Assembly (NCBI GenBank): GCA_008973525.1
Contig: WACJ01000079.1
Span: forward strand, 248,001-312,000
DNA: 64,000 bases
Direction of reading: 5' to 3'
DNA from: Stenopsyche tienmushanensis
Lineage: Eukaryota; Arthropoda; Insecta; Trichoptera; Stenopsychidae
Both the position numbers and the translations under genes were made by a program. Below are positions 1-12,732 of this stretch, one piece after another. How positions within the stretch are numbered: position 1 is the first letter of the stretch; each line of letters opens with the position of its first letter. Below the pieces are notes generated by a model that had not been told where the DNA came from, ran no database searches, and worked only from the letters and a program-made list of their open reading frames with translations.

Positions 1-779
1 GTAAAGAAGGCGACGAAAGCGTTTTTCCACTTAAAGGCGTATTAAGAAAAAGAGGGACCGACGTAGACAGAAAGTCGGATGGAAAATGTTGTATATTAAT
101 TAACGTCAATAGCTTTTAAATGCAAAAGAAAAAAGACATAAGTGACTTAAGATAAGAAAATAACATAAACATAGACATAACAAGATATGTTAGTATTAGA
201 TATACAAGGAATTAATCCATTACGAGGAAAGATAAAATGTCTTTCAGTGCAGTCTTGCTAAAAAGTTACCCCGTTCCGAATAAAATGCTAATATAATATT
301 AGGGGGACCAACGAGTAAATTAAAGAAATCCATATCTACCATTGTGTGCTGTTTTTTTTTATTATTTGGGCGGAAATATCACAAGTCAGTAAAACACTCA
401 AAGATATCTATATTGAAGTGGTAACAGTCCGCAGATGCCAATATTGATTCCAGAAATTTAAATCGGTCTATAAAGCTTAGGGGATGAACTTTAAACGGGA
501 GGACCGTCAAATTTTGATAACAACGCACTAAATTCCCTGATCGAGTCAGATTCAATCAATCGAAAAGTTATTGCAAAGACTGGGATCCTCATGAACAACT
601 GTGCAAACACATTTTAAAATCATCGGAAAAACGAATAGGATGGGTGTTATGGAGTAGGATGGATACCGCACACTTTTACCGAAAATAGCAAAAATTAACC
701 AAAACACTACCTTAATTTCCTAGATCCTATAAATAATTAACACTAGAACTACTTATCTACATTTAAACCTACTATCAAT
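1..779. other. A+T-rich non-coding stretch
   Basis: I see no open frame of useful length, no transposon end and no repeat shared with the rest of the window. Confidence 0.5.
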
Positions 780-1300
780 GAAATGTTTAATGTTCTCTCG
801 TCAATGAAGGTGGTAAACTGTCGTACGAAATATACTTATTGGGTTTTTACATACATATATACTTATTTGGTTCGAAAACATTTTCTGCAGCACAAGAAAA
901 AGAAAAATATAAGCCTTATAATCATAAAATATAGGACCAAACAAAAGATGCAAAAAGGATTTCTTATGACACAGGTAAACATGCAAGTTAGCCTAAGAAA
1001 TATGTTAATTTTTTTTTTGAAGCGAAAGAATTAAAATTTCTTTACGAAACATGACGAAAAATCTGGGTTTGGTCAAACCAGATTTAATTGGTTCTAGGTA
1101 CATAAATAGAAATATCTCTTTTTCTCGATACATGATACATTTAACACTAGGAACCAGATTTTTTTAAATTCTAAAATTACGTAAAACCCTTAAAAGGACA
1201 AAGCCAGAGATTTGGTAAGATCTATACATTTCTACTATTGAAAAAACTCATTTCAGAACTATAATGATCTGGCCAGACCATATTATTGACAGAAGGGTTA
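780..1300 (-). repeat. Dispersed repeat family R, copy A
   Basis: Read on the minus strand, this stretch matches 39983-40425 and, in parts, 20575-20790 and 26985-27100. It has the near-palindrome GGTCTGGCCAGA at its outer end (about 1266-1280). It also shares blocks such as the GATCTTACCAAAT-like segment, GAGATATTTCTATTTATGTA, and a block around ATTTTAATTCTTTCGCT. At 783-850 a frame beginning NEMFNVLSSMK and running on to RTKY corresponds to NEMLNVLSSVK...RTKY in copy D. The family is unnamed here. It may be the remains of a protein-coding transposon. Confidence 0.7.
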
Positions 1301-2579
1301 AGCGAAGCCCAAGTTAAGTGTTGCCACATTTATCTATAACAGTAATACTTTGTTCTCATAGGATAAAATAAATTATTATATGCAAACAGTTATAATTTGT
1401 CACATTTCTTACAAATCAGTTTTTCTTCCGAGTACATTTCATACACGCAACAAATTATTTAGGGTAGTTTAAATGATCTTATAATTATTGCAGTACCCTA
1501 TATGACACCATTTGTATGAACGAAGTCTTTGGGAATTAACTTATTGTGATTCTATTTCAGTGTCTTCTCCGGCTATTTTTTATCATATATTGTATTCTTT
1601 TATGTTTTTGGTACTTCATTTTATGCATGTATAGTGCCAACTAGTGTAGATATATTTTTATAGTATAATAGAAACTATTATTAGGTGTTATGGTTCATAT
1701 TCAAGTAGAATTTCAACAAGAATATTTTTCGTCATGCATCCCTCTAGTTTTAAAAAAATATAATCCGGCTTGATTCTTAAAAGGTTTAGTGATCTTTGAT
1801 TTATATGTACAGTGCTGTTAATGTCCAAATTTCATTTTGACATTAATGTTCATATTCATATATAGCATCATTATAAAGTATTTTTAATCTTTAAAGCTCG
1901 TATTTACGTAGGAAAATTACTATTTATTATGAAAAAGTGAATCCTATAAAAGTTTTGATTGAAAATAAAGACTTATTTTATTAAACATAATGTCTTTTTT
2001 ACAAGCTCAGCTAAATTTAATATCGTTGAATCGAGGATTAATTGTTGAAGTTGATATTGTAGACGAGTACTCGAGCATTTCAATTAGCTTAACAAATAAA
2101 ATTACCGAATCTTTAGAATCGCAATATATTTACGATGATCAAATTTGTCTGCATATTATTTTGATAACCAAATAATCCAATTTATAGCATTCCATTAGTC
2201 TAGACTCTATAAAATTATTTTTATACTTATATCATAAATATAGGCATGAATAAAAGCCACATGGAATTTCAAATGGTATTAAATTAAAAATTTAAAACGA
2301 AGGACTTGCCAAAAATATTCAAATCAAATTTTGTCGACCTTTTGAAACCGCGCATAGAATTTAATTATGGAAAACAAGACTGCTCACATGCAGTTGCTGA
2401 CAGTTTAATCAACGTGGACCTCCAAAAAGTTGTGTTGGAATATTATTTATTAAATATTTTACTTCAAAGCAAATATTTGGCCACATATATTTTTGAACGA
2501 TCGTTCAATTATTTTTTGCTAAATAAAAATTGAATTCGTTATCGAATACAAATTCGATGTTTTAATTTCCGATCTCATA
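1301..2579. other. A+T-rich non-coding stretch
   Basis: Only short chance frames are present, including ones of 61 and 75 codons at 1990-2175 and 2306-2533. They have no recognisable domain and show the A/T-rich codon use expected of random sequence here. Confidence 0.4.
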
Positions 2580-3029
2580 ATGGATGGATTGCATTTTTTT
2601 TATCCCCTGTTCAATTTAAAAATTAGCATGTCACCCTATGCTTTTGGACAAAAGAAATGGACATCTAGGGTAGGAGGAGATAGACATGAAATGAAATATT
2701 CACGAGTCGCACAGAAGGGAAGATCCTGTAAGGTGAATCGCAAGACGAATGCCTTCCTGGGTGTGCCCAAAAAAAGAAAGCTCAATTCAGACAAATACTT
2801 GTAGCACGTTTTTCTCAACAGGGCCGTTCTTCTTCTCCAAGAAAGCCTTATTCCAGCACAATTCCCCAAGGATTAGACCGCAGCCAAGCCCATTCTGCAA
2901 GCTCGACGATTCATAGAAATGACCTCTATTTTTCTCTTTCAATTACTTCGGATGTTGAGGCAGTGACAAAAGAACCATTAAATAGTGTCGCATTCAAATA
3001 CGCTTCAATATTAAAAACATCAGCATAAT
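2580..3029. other. Multi-frame open region, coding status uncertain
   Basis: This patch has more G+C than its flanks and is open in several frames at once. There is a 74-codon ATG frame at 2580-2804 (+), a 77-codon frame at 2636-2869 (-), and a + frame without an ATG running from about 2730 to a TAA at 3027. The last is the longest and is rich in Ser, Gln and Arg. I recognise no domain. It could be a worn exon or transposon fragment, or a chance run of stop-poor sequence. Confidence 0.25.
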
Positions 3030-5027
3030 ATTTGTCAAACACCAACATAAACCATCAAAGAATGACGAAGAGTAATATCACACACAGACTAAAATAAAAA
3101 CAGATTTATCTTAACGAATGAATATATTTACACGATTGAATGGATGAAATGGATGACTAACTCCAATAGGAATTATTGAATTATCTCATATTGACATACA
3201 TGCAAGATTGCAAAATTCCAGAAACTGATCATCGATGTTATCATAAGATATTGCGAGTTAATATTATTGCATCTTTGAGTCTCTCCCTTATTTGGTCTAT
3301 AAATATAAGCAACCTTTTTGAATTGCTAAGATGACTCAGCCAAGATAAAAAATATTGATATTGCATTTCATGTAGTAAATTTCACATATCAACAACATAT
3401 CATTTTAAGCAAAACTTCATAAAATTTAATGATTTTGATTTGAAAAACTCGATTCATTGTAAATTTACATGGAATATTATTATTCAATAGCTGCTATAAA
3501 TTGGCATCGTTTTGCTTCCAGCGTTCTCACGGATGTACAAACGAAAAATAACAGGAATAATTCAAAATTTTGTTAATAAATTACAAATCACATTTGTTGT
3601 CAGATATATATAACATCCAATCTAGGACTATTAAATCAGGAATACACAGGTGTAAAGCAAAACCCTCCTAAAATTAACTTGGGTTTTTCTAAGCGAATGT
3701 AACGTCGTAAATTACATTTGAGCCAACGGATTACAGCTGGTTAGCACCTGAAGTATTTAATGCATTTTGAAGATACATTGTCATTGGTATGAGGGGGTGT
3801 TCATATTTAAGTTTATAGTTATATAAGCAATATTTTATTATTGATAGAAAAGTTATATTCCTTTTATATTGTAACCATGAAATATAAGAAACCATTACAT
3901 TTATAATGGTAGCACATCTCTCACACTTTCTAAGGGATTCCGTATTTTTCACGCTTGTCTACTGATAATACAACAATAGATGGAAGATAGAAAAATACAA
4001 TAAATATACGGAGATAGAATATAAATACTTTTTTTATTGAAATGGTTGCGTGTTTCTAATACGGTTATCGAGATATGAAAAAAAAATAAACGATCCATTT
4101 CTATAAGGCCACGTGCTCCGAACTAAAGTGAAAGAAAACAACGCGTGTCCTGGGGTCATCCTTTCTATTGAACCATTTTTTTAAAGTAGATCCTGAAATA
4201 TGAAAGTTCAAGCGTTAGTCGAACAAATACCATTTGTGGAAGACATTCAATACAATAAATAGGATAGATACGTGCGCTTGTTCTCGCTAAAATATAATGC
4301 TAACTATTTTCTTTGATGTTGGTCATATATAGCTTTTTTCGAGGAAATGTTATCAAAAACGAACATCCTGTAGACTTATGCAAATGTATCAGATTAAAAC
4401 ATAAATCGATTCTGGCTCACCCCATAAAGTCACCAGAAAAACTTACAAGACAGAGCGCAAGTCGTTTCGCAAGGGTAGTTAAAAGCCCTCAGGGGAACCA
4501 TAATCGTAGTGAACAAACAAAGCGCCTTTCTTTGCCGTTTAATTATTTATATCATAAATAAGAACATTATTTTAACTAATGAGAGGGGCCTGCGTGCTAA
4601 GTCTTTGTTGGCTTTACCAACATTTCAAGAACCAAAAAGTGGAATACAAATTAATTTCAAAGACACTTACAAGACGCTTATATGGTGTGTCTATGTAAAT
4701 CTAATTGCTTCTTCAAAGACATTAAGATAAATTCATCGCATGTGGTGCTAACACAATGGAATTTGTGAATAGTTTTCTAAAATCTCAAATAGCTTCGTAA
4801 ATACATAATCAAAATAAAAGTATCAGTAGAGTGAACCCATGATATAAAAATATACTGACTTTATGCTCTACCGATTAGAACTTAACATGTGTGCTCATTA
4901 TATTTTTACTGAACACTCCAAATCAATATAACTTTATAATTAAGAGACTTCATGTTTTTATATAAATATCGACACAAAAATGCAGAATTTATAGTCAATC
5001 TGATGAAAAATAGCGTTCCATCTGTTA
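3030..5027. other. A+T-rich non-coding stretch
   Basis: I see no supported gene, RNA or repeat. The short ATG frames at 4313-4561 and 4509-4730 overlap in different phases and resemble nothing known to me. Confidence 0.45.
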
Positions 5028-5103
5028 TGCCCGGTTTACACGAGAACAGTTTTCAAGCTAATAGAGCCAAAAAGCTTGAAAACAGATGCGTGTGAACCGG
5101 GAA
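5028..5103. mobile_element. Micro-foldback element, copy 1
   Basis: Two arms of about 32 bp form an imperfect hairpin. The left arm starts ATGCCCGGTTTACACG and runs to CAGTTTTCAAGCT at 5059. The right arm starts AGCTTGAAAACAG at 5073 and ends CGTGTGAACCGGGAAT. The loop is 13 nt. A second, shorter member lies at 57071-57113 with the same termini. This is the shape of a tiny non-autonomous DNA transposon (MITE). The superfamily is not determinable from these ends alone. Confidence 0.7.
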
Positions 5104-5646
5104 TTACTTTAAAGTTGTTCTATATTAATACTATTATAATCAAATATTTCGAAAAGCATACTTGAATTGTCTGTATTTTTATAAATACATCACTCAATAA
5201 GTTCGTAGGATGACATATAGTTGACATCACTGTTGACAAATTCATATACTTTTTAGGAAGTATTAATCGTCAAATACTATATATCAAAATTTCATAACAA
5301 TTTGAAGTTTAGATTACAAGTTACAGTGGTTTTAGTGACGCTACTTTTGTAATTTTTAAAACGGTGAAATCTGAATTTCATATGTTGATGAAGTATTGCT
5401 TTTTATTGGGTAAAAATACCATTCAAACAGAATAATAGTTTGACAAGTGTTATTTGGACTCTGTTTTATCGTAACAAATGATAAAAAAGTGGTTTGCTGA
5501 TTTTGTGGATATTTGAAGAAGTGGTTGATTGAAATTCGGTAGTTGTTCTAGAAAACATGAAAAAAGTTCACAAAATAATTTTAAAACGCCTTAAGATATC
5601 ATAGGGTAGTATGTTCATCATTTTGTATCAATATTTGTCTATGAAA

Positions 5647-6060
5647 AAGCTCTGTTCGAAGTGAATACCGCGTTTGCTCACAGTCGATTAAAAACAACAA
5701 TGCGACAATAATGTAGATTTCTATTTAGAGTTGTTTTAGTACAATAAAAATGATTTTTTCTTGTACTAAAACAACTGTACAAGAAAATGATACTTTAGAG
5801 TCAAATCAGTAGTTAGTTGAGTAGACAGTAACCGGTGAAAGCAACCCAAAGCGATCAAAAATGTAAATGTCAGCTAGTAAGGTTTTGGCTTTTGTATTCA
5901 GAAAAAAGAAGATAGGATCCAAAGAGATTTGGCTCCAATAAAAAAATTATTGCTGAAAATTAATCTTATTTTGAAGCTAAAGATAAATTCTTCGTTGCGA
6001 AATATTAGAACAAATGTATCATTCTTGAAAGAGACTTGATGTCGATGAAAAAAGTCGAAT
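5647..6060 (+). pseudogene. Mariner transposase remnant (middle and C-terminus)
   Basis: Reading through stops and frame changes gives familiar mariner blocks in the right order. At 5647 there is KLCS-(stop)-IPRLLTVD-(stop)-KQQ, the region after the helix-turn-helix. Around 5795-5895 comes an ES-Q block, then VTGESNPKRSK and SASKVLASVF, which precede the second catalytic Asp in intact copies. Around 5950-6060 comes the C-terminal YFEAKDK...LERDLMSM-KK block. The N-terminal DNA-binding part and the region with the third catalytic Asp are missing or unreadable. It cannot be active. A 15-bp perfect inverted repeat sits in the middle of it. Confidence 0.75.
5730..5775. repeat. Perfect 15-bp inverted repeat
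   Basis: GTTGTTTTAGTACAA at 5730-5744 and its exact complement at 5761-5775 are separated by 16 nt. It lies inside the mariner remnant, at a point where the transposase reading is interrupted. Confidence 0.85.
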
Positions 6061-6116
6061 TTTGCCTAAAACTTCTTGTTTTATTAGTCATCCTATGAAC
6101 TTATTGAGCGATGTGT

Positions 6117-8652
6117 TGTATATGTTTTATAATATTAAATGATAATGTTACAGCACGCTTTGGGGGATAATTTAAGGCAATAACATCACGATCTAACAGC
6201 ACGAAACAGACTGTTATACATATTAAATTTGCTGACATATGCAAAAGGCATTTGGTTCTCATTCTTTTTCGTCACAGGCGTGCATTTTACTAATATTGTG
6301 TACTCATCTCATTTATCGAATCCCGTGATCCTGAGAGCTTAATGCATAATCTTCTTATGCATGCAATTCCCCCGATTTTATCAGCGAAATTCAATCTTCG
6401 AAGCGCATATGTATCATTGCCTAATGTAGCGCGAGTATTTACGTATCGGAATAAACCTTATTTGGAGGGTGGAAAAATTGATATTTCTGCACCCCCCTCT
6501 TAGCCGGCGGGAAGATATGAGCAATATTGAATCTACGTACTTCCACCATGCAAATCTAGCATCAGGTTTGTAATGCCTATTTCTCGTAGCTTTCGAAATA
6601 GGAAGTAAACAGGATAGTGTTTTATTCAAAAGCCAATATTCATAACATATTACCCCGATATAATAAGGATTTGGTTGCCTTGCATTTTGAGACTTGGATT
6701 TTTTTTAGATTTCTCAAACGTTACAAATGAGAAATTTGGATGTATCTTTTGGTTCAATTTTATGCATGAATTCTCAATTTATTGAAAATTTCGAACAACA
6801 TCAATTCCATGCAAAATTGTATTTTGTGTATTAAATATATATTTATGATTTGATATTAGATACAAAATGATCAAAAATTTGTAGGTACATGTCGACACAT
6901 TCAATTCAACGACCCGGGGTGTATTATTTCAGTAATTCTTTAACCCCCATACGAATCAATTATTTTTTTAATAAAGTACTCTAAATAATAATGCCAATCA
7001 ATTATTGGTAATTGTGGATATATTTTTTAAATTCATATTTTTAATAGCAGTAATATTTATAACTATTCCAGATTATCATTAAAAAATATTTGTGGTGTGA
7101 ATGTAAATGTTATTTGTGAAACATTCATCTCGCCATATATTCTTATTAATTTTTATTATATTAGAAGCATTCTCACAGGAACATTAATGATATACAAGAT
7201 TATGATATGATTAATTTATCACATTAAAAATAATAACATTTTGGTATATTTTTGGTTTTAACTGTAATAAAAGCTTCATACATCCCACATGAAAACATCA
7301 CATATTAAAAATATTAAATATTTACGAGTGATGAAATTTTACTGCCCCGTTGTACCCATTTAAGCACATGAACATATTTCAAATTTATTAGTTTATCCCA
7401 TGCAGAATGATTGACAAGGGATTATTTTAATATATTTCGCTATGGATTTGATTTGATATTTTATTATAGTGTATGTGGAAATGTTCATAGATAATTTTGA
7501 CGCAAAAGGATTCAATCAGATATTCTCGTACCTGAATGAAACCCGTCATTTTTATGTTCGCTTCCATCCATGTAACATTGGTGTATTATTAAAACCCATA
7601 ATGCAGACGCGTCGTACTTGAATTCATTCCCGCAAGATATTTTTAAAGCATTGTATTTCGCGAGCAAAAATAGCGCACGTCTATGGTTGATGAATGTCGA
7701 TATAGATTTCCCACGTAGATTAAAAATATTTTATGATCGGATTCAAAGACTAATGGCAACGTGTGAGACTCATTCATCATGCTCATTGAAGCATCATTCA
7801 TTTGCGGGATATTAAACCATGACCCGACATGGATGACAAATTCGTTGCCACGTGAGGAATAGTTCAAATCGTCACGGTCGCATCCCATATATCCCGCTTC
7901 ATTTTGGTGTCAAAGGTCCTTATTGCAATAAATAATGCAATGGGGATATTCCTGCGGCTTGTTATGGAAATGGACCATTGTATATGATAATGTTTTCTAT
8001 TGACCATGTCAATATGTGTGGGGCTTCCATTATCGACTACGAAACTCTCCCCTGTGAGCTTCGTATCGGAACACGCTCGGCTGGATTTACTTTTTTGTTC
8101 AAATATCCAAGACAGAGGCACAAAGTTTATCCGCTATTAATGTTGTTATGTCCATAATAAATTTATATTGTTATCTCAAATACGAAACAAATTGTTTTAG
8201 TGATGTAACAGTCACCCTTCGTCCGACCACATCGTTCCACTAATTGAGTTAAGTACGGGTTTGTGCCAATCTAACAAAACAACCCGTAGATGTTTGTGTC
8301 TATTAAATGGCACTTAGAACGCTATGCTGGAAGTTGCGGTCTTCTAATAATATGTAGTTACGGAAGCACGGCTAGCTTTTATCTTTCCACTTGAATTTTT
8401 TTTTACCGCCCCTTAGACGCCCCTAAGAAGGGGCATTAAAATTTTAGCGTGCACCTCAGCTAGCCAATCTAAAAAATCGATGCCATAGCATTTATTATGT
8501 AAACATGCTTTTATTTTTAAAAAAATGAAACAATTAATTCAGCTTAATTTATAAATGCACATAAAATGTGTTTAACACTAACCGAACCGAATTCAAACAT
8601 GAACAATTGCATCAAAATTGTATTATCGGTAGTGCCAAACTGCGTGCCGTTT
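6117..8652. other. Non-coding stretch
   Basis: I see no supported gene. A slightly G+C-richer patch at about 7550-8120 has short frames on both strands (such as 7864-8121 minus) without any recognisable domain. At 8404-8435 a short C-rich and G-rich inverted pair (GCCCCT...AAGGGGC) could form a small hairpin. Confidence 0.4.
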
Positions 8653-8925
8653 TTATATCAGTTTTATAGTTGTAAAAAATGTGTGCACAAACTGCTCTAA
8701 TACGGAAAACAAATAAAAATCCAAAGGAACATGATTAGAGGAATAAGAAAAATGTAGATGCACAGTCGAATGAGTTGATCCAAGTCTCTCAGCTAATCCA
8801 TCAATGAAAATACCTAGATTTCTTTCCACCAAATTTCGTAGAATGTGTATTTTGAGGGGTTTTTTTTTCTGCGAAAATTGTACACGTTTAGACGGCAAAA
8901 CTGACTGTTTTAAAGCATATACCAA
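8653..8925 (-). pseudogene. Possible internally deleted mariner transposase fragment
   Basis: The 90-codon minus frame contains LAERLGSTHSTVHLHF at residues 44-59. This resembles the second helix-turn-helix of mariner transposases (LAE-L-VS-STVHRHL). It is followed at once by YSSNHVPLDFYLFSVLEQF at residues 61-79, which resembles the YSPDLAPSDFHLF block around the third catalytic Asp. In an intact protein about 170 residues separate these blocks, so the reading implies a large in-frame deletion. The key Asp of that block is present in PLDF. No terminal repeats were found. The match is suggestive only. Confidence 0.4.
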
Positions 8926-11900
8926 AAAAACATTACAAAACTTACGCTACTTGTTATTTTAATAAATTTTCTAAACATAACAATGTTAAAACGGCACGTA
9001 CTTTTGGCACTGCCATATTTACACCTACTGAGTTTATTATCATAAAAACAAATTCGGTGTCGATATTACCAATGAAATGATGAGAAAGTACAGCATCAAA
9101 TCCAAAAACTATAGATTTTACCAGATTTAATTTAATATCATTGATTTTGCCCATACCAATGTATGGATCTTTTATTAAGAAACAAGTGGACAAAAGACAT
9201 TGAAACAACAATTTCAACTACAATTAGCGGAAGAGCTCGCCGAGGGCTATTACGATCTTTTCAAGAAGAATAAGACACGCCAGATACGATTTTTCAAAGC
9301 TAATTCAACAATTTAATCTTGTACGATTTATAAAAAATAAAAGAGAAAGCTATAATCTGCAATTAAGAAACGAAAAACATGGTTGGTTTATTTGTAAATG
9401 AAAAAAACACCCCCGCAATGATTTCATGTTTATGCTATATTTATTTAAAAGTTATGTTGTATATTATTTTTTTACAATAAATTGAGAATTCATTCCGATT
9501 TTTTAACGGTATGGGTTAGCTTTATATGAATGTACGGTCAGTTTTAACACTTTACCGACCGAGGATGCCTCGTTGGCGTTCTTAACCACTTAATTTTACT
9601 ATTACCAGAATTTGGTGACTAAAAATATATTCGTGGTGATTACAAATTTAAAAGATAATAATCAAGATCATCATTTCAAGCTATTAACTCTGGAAAAACT
9701 TGTGCTGTCAAGAAATGTTATTATGTTGTTAGTAAAAAAAAACAGACAAAGGGTTTGATAGCCCAAACATTTGTATAAATGCGTCATTATACACTTATAT
9801 GAAACTATAATCAACTATCAACATCGATCGTTCCCAAGGACAAACGACGCAGATTGTCCTTTTTTAGTGGAATACTTGATTAAAAATGGATTTGATTTAG
9901 ATAAAATGTAATAAAACCATAAATACCTGAGGAATCTGCATCGAAACAATCTGAAAAAAATAAGAAAAATCTTATTAAAACTCAATAAAATAAAAATTAA
10001 TCGTCAAAATACAGCCCATTGACCGAACATATTGACAATTTAAATTTGTGTTCTTAAATTAAATAGGTTCGATTAATGATTATATTTAATCAAATTTATG
10101 CAAAAATCAACTTACTATATTAATAATTGTCATTATAAGAATTTATTACAAATATTGCAAGAATAATATCTAAATTCCTATATAATTTTAAAATCACAAT
10201 ATTGAAATCAAGCAAAACATTCATTTCTTTTAGCAGGGAAATATCTCAATGTATTTGTATTCATATTAAAATTTCAACCCTTATATCAGAATCGTTTTCT
10301 GTTGAGAATGCTAGTATATTGGATAAAATGCGTTTGAATTTTATCGTATCCGATTTGTCTCGTTGTTTTTTATCTATGATTCTTAAATAGTATATTTATA
10401 TATTGTCTATTAAAAAAATATTATTTTTCGGGGTGTTTTAATTAATAATTATTTTAAGGTGACCCTTTGGCCTATAGCGCTTGGATAAAATGTCGCACTA
10501 GCATACAATGAGGGTGACTGTCATCATGGACGCTGCGGTGTGCATAAGGGTGCCACGAAATAATTTAGTTTTGTTGTGGGCGAAATGCAAGGGGCGGGAA
10601 TGAACCCTGAGGGGCACCACGGGACACAGGAAGCACTCCCAGGACACGCTTTTATTTTAACTATTACCATTTAGCGCATCAAAATGTTTTTCAATTCGAG
10701 AGGCGTTTCAGCCCCCATTCATTTTTTTAAAAACATTTTTTAGTATATAATCACACCCCTTTGATGTTTTTACAATGAAACATTTTGCAGCCTCCTATGC
10801 ATATCGTGCATATAACACCAATTATAATGGAAATCATATCGAATGTTGCAGATAATTGCATATGTTGCACTCGCATGATTAACATAATGTTCACATCTCA
10901 AATTTAATTAAATAAATTTGTAGATCACATGCTCTCAAATTTCATACATTTGCATAGAACACCACAATAATAATTATTAAGTAATGTCTCTGTTTGCAAC
11001 GTACGAGCTATATAATATGCAACCATAACGAGCATTGAATTATAATGCATTTTGATGATATTGTGGTTGCATTTAACTCAAAAATGATTCAAAAAAGATG
11101 GTTAGTATAAGTATACTCGAAAAGATTTGTTGTATTAAATTTCACTTTCATAGCAAACATCTTAAATGAAATATCTAAAGTCTAGACATGAAAGTTATAA
11201 ATCAGTCGTACGTCTTTTCTTTTATTCCATGAGTACTCCAGCTATTGTGCAAATATAACTTTAAACATTAAATTGAAATATATGGACGATTTATCATGAA
11301 GTAAATTGACAAATATGTACGAAATATTCAAATTAAATACTATAAAAATCCAAAGAAACATATTCACTAATGGAAATTAATTTCTTTTGATAACAATGTT
11401 ATTTCTTTGATCGCAAGTATGCTTGAATTGCAATAGATAAAATTCTTCTGTTTAGCGAAGACAAATATTACAATGCAACTCAATACATCCACATGTCATA
11501 AGCTCCAAGAATCAAAGGTTGATAGCCCCTGATCAAATAAGAGCAAACGCCTGGAAACAAATTGTGGTCTAACCTCTTGAATCGGACATGTTTACACGTT
11601 TATCCGTATTTACTATTGTAGACTATCTTGTAGGAGACTGTATCCAACAATTCTCTATTCACTCTTAAAGTGCATATGGTATTTGATTTCCAAATGAGAT
11701 TAACGATATTCTATACACGACGTAAAAAAAAGCTTGATGCAAGTCATGCCACGGAATTATTATGCTGAATATCTTCAAAGTTTTCTCCCCTTTGTATTTT
11801 CTTGGCGGTTTCATATCTCAAAAATGCATTCCGCGTAAAAGATGCATTATGGAACAATTTCGTTTTTGCATATGAAATTTATTTGAGCATCCATTTATCA

Positions 11901-12074
11901 TTCTAAAATACACAAAAAATATTTGTTGGACCCTAGAGCTCTCTCTGTGGAAATTATATAAATTTTTGAATTTACGCTCATAGGTCATAAATCTTACTAA
12001 ATTGCAACCGTATTATAACATCAAATGATAAATATTTTATCGTTTTAAGCACATTGTAGATGACTACAATTGTA
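8926..12074. other. A+T-rich non-coding stretch
   Basis: Only one repeat end is recognisable (9544). The patch at 10455-10650 is richer in G+C but has no long frame or known motif. The rest is A+T-rich with no recognisable gene. Confidence 0.45.
9544..9580 (+). mobile_element. Single TTAA-type transposon end
   Basis: TTAA at 9544-9547 is followed by CACTTTACCGA and then the small hairpin CGAGG-ATG-CCTCG (9560-9572). The start CACTTT is shared with both ends of the element at 54148-54802. I found no partner end downstream, so this is probably a truncated copy. Confidence 0.4.
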
Positions 12075-12365
12075 TTAGGTTGGGGAATAAGTTCGTAGCG
12101 TTTCTATCAACAACTTTTATTTAAGCAAAAATCAATAGTTTTAACAATAAATAAATTAATTATGTATTCGCCTAAAATATCCTTAAATGAAATGATTCAG
12201 AGTTTTAACATTCATATTTACCATATACAATTTTAATATTTTATTGATTGTAAAATTCATCAAATACCCATTTATACATTTATTTCCTATGCTTCATAGT
12301 TCTACATAAATCCTTTAGATTACGCTGAACCAATATTTTACTATTATATCTTTTATAATTCACTA

Positions 12366-12526
12366 TTAGGTATTTTCATATGAAATGTCCGACTTTCGAT
12401 TATTTTTTAAATAAACAGTTATATATTTACAAAATTAGGATTATGCACGTTTAAATAAAAATACTGGTTAGAAATGTGCATCTATTTGGTTTGATCCATA
12501 ATCGGACATTTCATATGAAAACCTTT
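12366..12526. mobile_element. Short MITE with TTAGGT-type ends
   Basis: The left arm TTAGGTATTTTCATATGAAA (12366, continuing TGTCCGA) is matched in inverse by the right arm at 12499-12525, which ends TTTCATATGAAAACCTTT. Twenty-odd bases pair, with one or two mismatches. About 110 bp of unrelated A+T-rich sequence lies between. The TTAGGT start suggests a mariner-related non-autonomous element. It lies inside the leader of the larger mariner. Confidence 0.75.
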
Positions 12527-12732
12527 CATCACTTCATTATAAAGGTATTCCTGTCAAATTTGATTCATTGGCAATATCTCAATACTTGTGTTGACATTCA
12601 CCTTTCTTATGCGGAATTTGTTTAATTGCATTCATCTGATAATACTATACTCTTTATTCCCTATTTTAGTGACTACAATCATCAAGAATAAATTATGATT
12701 TTTAAAATTCAAATTTAACTACTTAATTTACA

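Larger units (their letters stand above)
5188..6116 (+). mobile_element. Mariner-like element with inverted ends
   Basis: The left end (ACATCACTCAATAAGTTCGT at 5188, continuing AGGATGACA) is matched in inverse at 6088-6116, with two substitutions over about 28 bp. The length of about 930 bp is shorter than the 1.25-1.35 kb usual for mariner, so there is internal loss. Between the ends lie pieces of mariner transposase in the + orientation. The same terminus occurs alone at 61542. The family looks close to the irritans/Hsmar-type branch by its protein pieces, but that assignment is from memory of motifs and not from a search. Confidence 0.8.
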
